The translations under genes were made by a program, and so were the position numbers. From contig CP136066.1 of NCBI GenBank assembly GCA_032622095.1, positions 225,870,961 through 225,934,960 of the forward strand: 64,000 bases of DNA, read 5' to 3'. The notes below the pieces were generated by a model that searched no databases, was not told the origin of the DNA, and saw only the letters and a list, made by a program, of their open reading frames with translations. The DNA comes from Siphonodentalium dalli. Lineage: Eukaryota > Mollusca > Scaphopoda > Gadilida > Siphonodentaliidae. Shown here piece after piece: positions 57,186-64,000 of this stretch. The stretch's first letter is position 1. The number at the start of each line of letters is the position of its first letter.

Positions 57186-58050
57186 ACAGCAGTTTGAGTA
57201 TAGCATGGCTCTGTAAGAAATTAATGTAGTGCGTTTTGTTTTGTTTTTTTTCACTTTGGGAGGTGGGTTACGGCGCTGTGACCGGTGTGGGCTGCCAAGC
57301 GCTTCTCAATATATGTGCCCCAACGACCACAGCGCCATTTCACGTGTACACCCACTGTAATAATTGCTTATATTTATATAGAATATTGACGATTTATTCC
57401 CATGAAAAAGCTGAGTGCATTCTTATTTATTTTATGTAAATATTTGTACTTAACGTGCATGGTCTCCAAATAAAGTATAGATTAGTGGGTTCGCCATGGT
57501 GTTGGGTGTTTTGCTTATTGCATACTCTTTTCGAACTAATCTCAATCATACAATTAAGATAAAGTGTATTAGGACCGTGCCTAAACCTACATACAAGGCT
57601 CGTCCTGATTTGTCAATATCCTGTATTCCCATGGAGACACGACCGTCGTTTTTGTACAATTCTAGATATTCTGAAATTGTTCTACTAAAAAAATGCGGTA
57701 CAATCAGTGACATGCTGCCAACGCTTCAAACTGTCAGAGGTCAAAGCACACGATGATTGGTTAATGGCATACATGCTATAGACTGAAGAGAGAGACATAT
57801 AATGACTACTTACTGTTCCATACTGAATTTTATTTCAGATTGAACAAAAATAAGTGTTAACTGATTTTGTTTTTGCCAAAAAGGCAACGAAAATGGGTCG
57901 CCGGTCAATAGTGACGTCATGTATGTTCTAAGAGAACAACTGTTTGGTGGAAAATCATACCACGCAGAGCTAGAAACTGAGCTATTATATAGCAGGTTGA
58001 ACGTATGCCACTACAATTTCAACCTGAACATACAGACAATACAATACAAA
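57186..58050. other. No gene recognised
   Basis: AT-rich. The frame at 57496-57756 (86 codons) has an ATG but no known motif. GTGTTTTGCTTATTGCATAC at 57507-57526 recurs at 49068. Confidence 0.4.
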
Positions 58051-58114
58051 GCGCATCGGCGTCATCCTACAATCAGTGTTTTGTTGTCAAATTATACTAT
58101 ACACGCCGATGCGC
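58051..58114. repeat. 12-bp inverted repeat hairpin
   Basis: GCGCATCGGCGT and ACGCCGATGCGC are perfect complements, 40 bases apart, in AT-rich surroundings. Confidence 0.75.
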
Positions 58115-58708
58115 AGTGTATTTATTTCATAACTGTTAGATGCACCGTTAAATGTGGAACAACATAAACTGTGCTTCTCGTGGCGTTAGCTTTGCTGTAC
58201 AGATGCGTGTTATGCACATGTTACCGTTCCTATTGCGGTACTAAATGGTTTTCTATGAATAAACGCCTTATAAAAATACCAGCCAAGTTTCCCAGTGTGT
58301 GAATGTACGATAAACGTGACATCGAGATACAGCTAATTTTAACACTAAACTGAGTTCAGGTAAATAAATGAAAATGGATAGAACAGAAACTGGATAACTT
58401 TAGGGCCCTACGCTCATTTGCATGCATGAATTCACGCAGCAATTGCAAGACATTTTCAACAAAGAATTTCTCTGCATCTATTTTTGGCGAAAAATCTTGA
58501 TTTTCACACACCATCATCGTACACTAAATTATGTTTATGTCATGATATTTACACTCACATTATGCATTCGCGTTGTGGAACATGAATGCAGGACGTTGGT
58601 TGCTCGAAATTACGTCACATGACATCGCGCGCTGACCCCAACTTGTCTCCATTTTCTGTGTTGACGCAACTTCCATAAAGTCACGAGAATAATGCTAGAA
58701 ATGGGCGC
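58115..58708. other. No feature recognised
   Basis: Spacer, with a plus frame at 58422-58622 lacking motifs. Confidence 0.4.
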
Positions 58709-58738
58709 TTAACCCTTTACCCAACAGAACGGCCCTGT

Positions 58739-58807
58739 GCCAATGCATTCTCTTATATATGCGAGTCGACCATAGGTCGCCTCGCATATATAAGAGAATG
58801 CATTGGC
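58739..58807. repeat. 69-bp palindrome
   Basis: Same sequence as 17421-17489, with the arms fully complementary apart from the centre (TCGACCATAGGTCGC). Confidence 0.92.
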
Positions 58808-58886
58808 TTAACACATTAAAAATTATAAAATTGTTAAAGAATGTAAGAAAAAATGGTAAAAAGTGTTAAAAAAAGATTTTTTTTAG

Positions 58887-58955
58887 GCCAATGCATTCTC
58901 TTATATATGCGAGGCGACCTATGGTCGACTCGCATATATAAGAGAATGCATTGGC
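58887..58955. repeat. 69-bp palindrome (inverted)
   Basis: Reverse-complement orientation of 58739-58807 (centre GCGACCTATGGTCGA), with essentially perfect arms. Confidence 0.92.
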
Positions 58956-59381
58956 ACAGGGCTAACTGTAACTATCACACTGTGGTCAAGGAGCCGGTTC
59001 CAATGATATCCATATTTGTATGGTTCTATTGAGACAGACCCAAGATAATTTAGGCTGTTGAAGCTTTATTTGGCCGGTTTTGGCCGGTTTGTTGGGTAAA
59101 GGGTTAATGCTATTCTAATCTGGCAGTTGACTCGGTTGAGTGTAAATTTCGCGTTCCACACAAAATGTCTATGGACTCTATGCAACGCAACAAAATCAAC
59201 ATCCATTTCTTAAATTCATGTGTAGTTTGTGTAACATACTGACACTCTCCAGAATGGAGAAATAAAAGTTATATATATGACCAAGTTCCCACCCAAGACA
59301 ACCCAGAAATGACCAAGTGTAGTCTTGACACTATTAATTTCGGATATGAATTATAGGCTGTAAAACAAAATAAGGAAATAA

Positions 59382-59552
59382 TGGAATAACATTACATTCG
59401 ATAATTTTGAATTTGATAGCAAAATAAATGAATGCATGGAAGCCGACGATAATAGTAAATATACTTTAGAACTGGAGTTACAGCGAATATCAGAAGAACT
59501 CCCGAAAAATATAACGCGAGGAAAGCAGCCATTCATGCCGTTTCCAAGCTAA
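59382..59552 (+). CDS. Exon-like open segment, unknown protein
   Basis: Open from just after TAA (59379-59381) for 56 codons to TAA at 59550-59552. The sequence is coding-like: FDNFEFDSKINECMEADD, then YTLELELQRISEELPKN, an acidic helical stretch, ending PFMPFPS. The only in-frame ATG near the start gives a shorter product (MEADDN). It ends 27 bases from the Ty3 LTR boundary. It could be an exon remnant of a host or transposon gene interrupted by the retrotransposon. Family not recognised. Confidence 0.28.
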   Translation, partial: WNNITFDNFEFDSKINECMEADDNSKYTLELELQRISEELPKNITRGKQPFMPFPS

Positions 59553-59579
59553 GAATAAGATTTGTAAATATCACCTTTG

Positions 59580-59914
59580 TGTTACAATAGTTAAGAACGA
59601 AATGACAGAACCCATGACTTTATAACTACATGAAGTTGGCATAAATAATTAAAAGAATTATTATCCCGTTAATTAGCTACTAATGATATAATTCAGTAAA
59701 TATAATACTGATTACAGTAGATATTAAATACAACTAAAATGTAATAAAATATTACCACAGGAGGCAATGCACAACTGAATTCTCCGACGTTCAATAGAAA
59801 AGAGAACGCGGTCAACAACAATCACCTTTAACTGTGGTAAACAAAATGGTAAGGTGATAGCGGTGCAAAATATGATATAATATATAGTTAAGCATGCACA
59901 CTCTTCCACAAACA
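59580..59914 (-). repeat. Candidate 3' LTR of Ty3-type element (335 bp)
   Basis: On the minus strand the sequence after AAGCGGGGG (59915-59923, a polypurine-tract-like primer site) starts TGTTTGTGGAAGAG and ends CTATTGTAACA, giving the TGTT...AACA ends expected of an LTR. Length and position after the integrase C terminus fit. The 5' LTR lies outside the window, so identity of the pair and the target duplication (CTTTG would be the left half) cannot be checked here. Confidence 0.6.
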
Positions 59915-60149
59915 CCCCCGCTTAAATATTGTCGTCCCGATAATATGAGATATAATGTCAGACCAAAAAAATATTATGAAAACATAAAACAACATATTCA
60001 AATGAAATACATCAAACAATTTCAATGCTGGCAATTCTCTTTGAACGTCTCAGAACTGTTACTGACTCGTCGTACGACTCATTACCACTCGTCAAATCAA
60101 AATCATGTTGATCGGATCTGTACTTTTCTCAACCTAATCTTGACCTACG

Positions 60150-60580
60150 GAGTCTAATTTCAGACCTGCGGACTGTACGAACCTTCTCAGGTTTTCCATC
60201 AACCTGTACCGTATACACACTCGAACCCTAATCAATCCATACAGTATACACTTCTGGATTCCATTCATCTTGTGTCTACCCAAGATACCCCTTTTTCAGA
60301 CATAGACTCCGTCACCTACTCTAATAATTGGATAATTCATCTTACTATCATACCTTTCTTTTCTCCGACTCTCTGAATTCTGAATATGCAACCCCGATTT
60401 TTTATAAGCATCACTCAACATTTTGGCATGTTCAGAAACAATCTGATCAACACCAGTATCATCTTCATACTTCCCTACATCACCATCAAACATGAAATCA
60501 ATTGGGAGTTTTGGATTCCTCCAAAACAAGAAAATATGGACTATATCATGTAGAAGAATTGGGTGTAATGTTGTATGCAT
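60150..60580 (-). pseudogene. Ty3 integrase C-terminal part
   Basis: The frame from 60580 contains FWRNPKLPIDFMFDGD and a helical EHAKMLSDAYKKSG, ending VGDGVYV at 60296; RVGDxVxV is the start of the integrase C-terminal SH3-like domain. After the stop, GKPEKVRTVRRSEIRL-like sequence in another frame (about 60150-60200) completes the domain. The join to the core near 60560 is out of frame. Confidence 0.75.
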
Positions 60581-60953
60581 ATACTACCTCTGATAAATAA
60601 TTCGGCCACTTACTCTTCTTAGGTGGTGGAGTTTGTAACAGTTCATGTAATGTTCTGTTGAACCGTTCACACTGTCCATTACCCTCTGGGTGATATGGAC
60701 TTGTCCTAGATTCATCAACACCATACAACTTACATAAGTGCTTGATGACACTTGCTTCAAAACACTTACCTTGGTCTGAGTGTATCCTATCTGGTACACC
60801 AAATTTCAAAAACCAGTCCTTCAACAACACATTTGCTACCGTAGAAGCTTTCTGGTCCTTAGTAGCAACAACTTGGGTAAACTTACGAAACACATCCGTC
60901 ATAACTAACACATTTTCCTTACCTTGCGCAGGTTCCAGTAGTGTGAAATCCAA
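60546..60953 (-). pseudogene. Ty3 integrase catalytic core
   Basis: 135 codons. The D,D,E triad is intact: Asp2 in DFTLLEP, Asp60 in [11 protein letters not shown], and Glu96 in [16 protein letters not shown], with 35 residues between the second Asp and the Glu as in the D,D(35)E family. [10 protein letters not shown] and [13 protein letters not shown] follow the usual pattern. The enzyme would join element DNA ends to the host chromosome. The core itself is uninterrupted, but its neighbours on both sides are out of frame. Confidence 0.88.
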
Positions 60954-60989
60954 AGCTAGAATTTGGAAAAATGACCCATATTTGCTCTT

Positions 60990-61335
60990 ACCTTAGGCTG
61001 TGGCAACTTAGCCGAGACACACATATCACACTCTGAACACCACTGCTTAATATCATTATACCCGGCTAATAAAATCGGCTGTGAATCAAAAAGAATGTAC
61101 GTTCAACTCCCTGATGTCCACATTTATCATGTAATTCACTCAACACCTTTGTCTCCAATAATTCTGGCAATACTAACTGTTTGATTTCACCAAATCTTGG
61201 ATATCTCACTGTTCTATATAAGACATCATTCTCTGTCGTTATCCTTTTCAATTGCCTTACCATCACAACAACTTTTAGATCCTCTGACTTCCTTTCATCC
61301 TTGTTTGGTAACTCACCACGATTCAAGTATATCAA
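60990..61335 (-). pseudogene. Ty3 integrase zinc-binding (H2C2) domain
   Basis: LHDKCGHQGVERTFFLIHSR gives the His pair, and in a shifted frame KQWCSECDMCVSAKLPQP gives the Cys pair. The frame changes near 61065, between the His and Cys halves. Upstream, NDVLYRTVRY and LVLPELLETKVLSELHD match the usual linker between RNase H and integrase. Confidence 0.8.
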
Positions 61336-61529
61336 AAATGGATTAATTACTGAATCATCTCGCTACATCTTACTTATCTGCTCTACGGAATAAGTTGGTA
61401 GCGTGCTGTACATATCAGACTCTAACTTCTCACAATACTCCACCTGAGATTCAGGACATACTCTCAGAACTCATGTCGCTGCTGTAGTCAATGTAAAACA
61501 TTTCAATATTTCAGCTACTTCTATCTGAC

Positions 61530-61996
61530 TTACCTCAACTGGGTAAGTGCATCCGCATTCCCATTAGACTTCCCACATCTATAAACAATCTTAAAATTGA
61601 ACATTCCCAAATCAGATACCCACCATTGCTATGTGTCTCCCAACTTCGCTGTCTGTATATGATTCAATGGATTATTATCTGTTCTTATCACACACACCGA
61701 ACCCAACAGATAATCTCTGAACTTACCTGACATAGCCCACTTCAAACCTAACAGCTCCAACTTCTTAGAACTATAGTTTGACATATTTCTCTCATTTGGC
61801 TCAGACCTCTACTGGCATATGCAATAACCTTCAACTTACCATCTATTTCCTGTGACAACACGGCACCTAATGATGCTAATCCATCAAAACTAGCATCAAT
61901 ATCCAACACAAAAGGTTTCTCAAAATTAGCATAACCCAGTATATCTGTTGAAGTCAACGCTGACTTCAATTTGTCAAACGCTGACTGACAACTCAC
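61530..61996 (-). pseudogene. Ty3 RNase H domain
   Basis: FEKPFVLDIDASFDGLASLG and AVLSQEIDGKLKVIAYASRGL form the first part (frame 61996-61748), with the first catalytic Asp in LDIDAS. The frame then shifts near 61780. KKLELLGLKWAMSGKFRDYL supplies the catalytic Glu region, RTDNNPL the second Asp, and GKSNGNADALTQL the C-terminal signature. An inserted stop lies after AKLGDT. Confidence 0.78.
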
Positions 61997-62240
61997 CGTC
62001 TAATTGGCACCAAACCTCTTTGGCGTTTTGTTAAACAACTTATATAACGCCTGTAATAGCCAGCAAATCCCAGGAATGACATCAACTCTTTCAAACAACT
62101 TGGAATCCTCCAGTCCTGTACTGCTTGTATCTTACCCACTCTCAGAAATAACATGACCCAGCTACTTAACCTCTTTCTGAAAGAAATGACACTTACTTAA
62201 CTTCACCTTTAACCCACATTCCCTCAGACGACGAAATACT

Positions 62241-63167
62241 CTATAACCGTTCTAATTGCTCACCAATACTGGACGAATACACCAAAATGTCATCGATAAA
62301 AATTAGAAGATATTTAAATACCTTGTCACGAAAACACTGCTGCATAAGTCTCTGAAACAGAGCTGACCCATTACAGACCCCAAAGGGCATTCTTAAACTT
62401 TCATACAAACCGAATGGAGTGATGAAAGCCGTCTTATGGATGTCTCTCTCGTCCATAGCAACCTGCTTGTACCCAGAAACCAGATCCAAGGTTGAATAGA
62501 ACCTTGAGTTCCTCAACTGATCAAATGCATCTTCAATTATGGGTAATGGGAATGCATCTTTAACTGTTTTTGCATTTAGCCTTCTGTAATCACAGCGTAG
62601 GCGTATAGTATTGTCCTTTTTAACAATTACAATGGGTGAAGCATATGCACTTGTACTCTCTCTAATAATTCCCCAATTAATCAAATCTCTAGTATGATTT
62701 CTCACTTGTTCATACAGCTGTTGTGGAATTCGTCGATATGCTTGGTTTACTGCTACTTGATATTCAGTAAGTATTCGGTGTTTCACTTGATTTGTATACC
62801 CAATGTCATCTTCACTGGAAGAGAAGATATCAGAGTATTTATTAAATAATTCAACAATCTCCCTCTTCTGCTCCACATAACAATCCACATGATCAAGGTT
62901 AATACCCAGCATATTACTAACACCACTGTCAGTAACTTCATCCACACTGTGAATAGTAATGTTCTCAACAAATCCCACTCTATCAAACTTCACAACACTA
63001 TTGTTATCATGTAACACTTCACAATTCAATATCTTACCCATCTTGAAACCGGATTTGAGAATAATGTTCTCATCGCCGACATTTGCAACTCTGATTAATA
63101 TTTTACCATTCATAATTGTAGCATAATTATGTGTAAATAGCATGGAGTGTATTTGGTAGATGTCCAT
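62241..63167 (-). pseudogene. Ty3 reverse transcriptase
   Basis: 308 codons uninterrupted: YASPIVIVKKDNTIRLRCDY, RRLNAKT, FPLPIIEDAFDQL, FYSTLDLVSGYKQVAMDE (first catalytic Asp), KTAFITPFGLYESLRMPFG, ALFQRLMQ and YLLIFIDDILVYSSS (catalytic Asp pair, FIDD in place of the usual YLDD). It copies element RNA into DNA. The N-terminal 110 residues correspond to the protease-RT linker. The frame ends at LERL; the thumb continues in other frames to 61996 ([17 protein letters not shown]). An unbroken palm and fingers with broken flanks suggests fairly recent death. Confidence 0.9.
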
Positions 63168-63180
63168 TCTGATTTAAAGG

Positions 63181-63729
63181 TTATATGAGAACACTCCGAT
63201 TCTCCAAATGTAATGGTGCAGTAACCTGCAGTACTGTAACCGAGTTTGCCGGTACAGCCAAATGATCGCCCATTGCTCGTGCATAACCCACCATATGTTG
63301 ACGTTCTTCATTATCCAGACGCTGAAATACCTCTTGGACCTTTGTACTTCCAGGCATAATTTTCTGGGTGTAATTTGAACCTAATTCCCCGAAAAGATCA
63401 TTTCTACACTGTGACAATATATTCATACCCAACAACCCCGGAATTAGCTTCCTCCTCTCAACTGTTGTCTCATCAACCGAAACGTTTACTATAAAAAAAC
63501 CAACCTCTGACTATGGTTGTCCAAATAACTCACAATCCAAAACCACGAAGCCCAAATATGGTAAATCTAATCCATTAGCTGCTTTCAAATTAAAACTAAC
63601 ATCAGTTTTTAATTCCGTACCCCGTGGTAAAACATATTCATTATAGAAAGTTTCTGTCAAAGTGGACACACATGAACCAGTATAATTAAACACATACATT
63701 CCACACCTACTAATGATACTCTGAAACAT
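63181..63729 (-). pseudogene. Ty3 aspartic protease, catalytic Asp lost
   Basis: The frame 63729-63511 and its continuation 63510-63181 are the same frame separated by TAG at 63511-63513. MYVFNYTGSCVSTLTETFYN aligns with the protease active-site region, but the D of D-T-G is a Tyr here (YTG). AANGLDLPYLGFVVLDCELF matches the flap region seen in this retrotransposon group. After the stop, LIPGLLGMNILSQC is the ILGMN motif near the protease C terminus. With both the Asp change and the stop, the enzyme cannot work. Confidence 0.8.
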
Positions 63730-63874
63730 GGACTTTCACCAATGAACTTCTACATACTTTGCTTGGAGCCTGAAATGGATTCACTTACTGATTGGCTCCC
63801 AATCAACGGTGATACCCGTTTCCCGAAAATTTGAAATGTTGTTGATATTGGCCCTATTTATGTGTATTCTTAAT

Positions 63875-63916
63875 ACAAAATCGAGAAATATGGCCCTTTA
63901 AACCACATTTATAACA
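63875..63916 (-). pseudogene. Gag CCHC zinc knuckle
   Basis: CYKCGLKGHISRFC fits C-x2-C-x4-H-x4-C exactly. It lies about 150 bases upstream (minus sense) of the protease frame, as at the gag/pol junction of Ty3 elements. TAG a few codons later ends the frame. The rest of gag is off the window. Confidence 0.8.
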
Positions 63917-64000
63917 AACCACTGTACTATTATTTTGAGGAATTTGTTCATGTGTACTAACATTGTGTTGTCGGTATTCATTTCTCCCTTTCTGTAGTGA

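Larger units (their letters stand above)
58713..59103. mobile_element. 391-bp TTAA MITE with two 69-bp palindromes (piggyBac-like)
   Basis: CCCTTTACCCAACA after TTAA (58709-58712) and TGTTGGGTAAAGGG before TTAA (59104-59107) are perfect 14-bp terminal repeats. TTAA plus CCCT is the piggyBac pattern. Inside are palindromes 58739-58807 and 58887-58955, inverted relative to each other around a short AT-rich spacer. A further 140 bases to the right contain TTGGCCGGTTTTGGCCGGTT. Confidence 0.85.
59580..64000 (-). mobile_element. Ty3-type LTR retrotransposon, 3' part, decayed
   Basis: Reading on the minus strand from the right edge: gag zinc knuckle, protease, reverse transcriptase, RNase H, integrase zinc domain, core and C-terminal domain, polypurine tract, LTR. 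The RT before integrase order is that of the Ty3 group. The pol frame is broken many times: TAG at 63511-63513, frame changes near 63170, 62240, 61780, 61065 and 60560, and further stops around 61340-61530. The protease catalytic Asp is also lost. The gag body and 5' LTR lie beyond 64000. Confidence 0.92.

Overview
The window is eukaryotic, AT-rich, intergenic-type DNA and holds no complete host gene. It suggests a marine invertebrate, most likely a mollusc or other lophotrochozoan. The grounds are a mix of decayed Crypton-type, non-LTR, Ty3 and PIF/Harbinger elements, many TACATGTA-like words, very long minisatellites, and many small inverted-repeat elements. There are no operons, Shine-Dalgarno sites or dense bacterial-style ORFs. 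The species cannot be fixed from the sequence alone.

Layout, left to right. 1-743: 3' half of a tyrosine-recombinase (DUF3504/Crypton-like) gene broken by one stop. 2.4-4.6 kb: dispersed and tandem degenerate repeats. 5001-8671: a 3.67-kb foldback element with 1457-bp arms and an 8-bp target duplication. 9961-10481: a TTAA-flanked MITE. 10.8-11.3 kb: one or two exon-like pieces, the first SANT/Myb-like. 12049-14516: an older 2.5-kb foldback. 15.4-25.3 kb: hairpin elements, including a recurring 69-bp palindrome, and five or more minisatellites with 11-, 14-, 25-, 41- and about 68-bp units.

26.2-29.3 kb: a minus-strand non-LTR retrotransposon with endonuclease and reverse transcriptase, broken in several places. 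30.6-32.6 kb: a 2-kb minisatellite. 33.5-35.05 kb: a deletion derivative of a PIF/Harbinger transposon. 35.1-36.0 kb: a broken LINE ORF1. 38.06-38.32 kb: a LINE 3' fragment. 40.8-42.3 kb: three near-identical 485-bp units.

42.3-47.7 kb: a cluster of paired MITEs, including two inverted copies of a family with 6-bp target duplications. 49.5-57.2 kb: more tandem arrays and TTAA or TA MITEs. 58713-59103: a TTAA MITE carrying two 69-bp palindromes. 59580-64000: the 3' part of a minus-strand Ty3-type LTR retrotransposon (LTR, integrase, RNase H, reverse transcriptase, protease, gag zinc knuckle) that runs off the right edge.

Nothing here works as a pathway. The unifying theme is palindromic or foldback DNA, with at least ten independent structures. 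Several have target-site duplications that can be read directly, so they are mobile units rather than chance hairpins. The most unusual items are the 5001-8671 foldback, the repeated 69-bp palindrome family, the 6-bp-TSD MITE family and the nested hairpin at 15438-15516.
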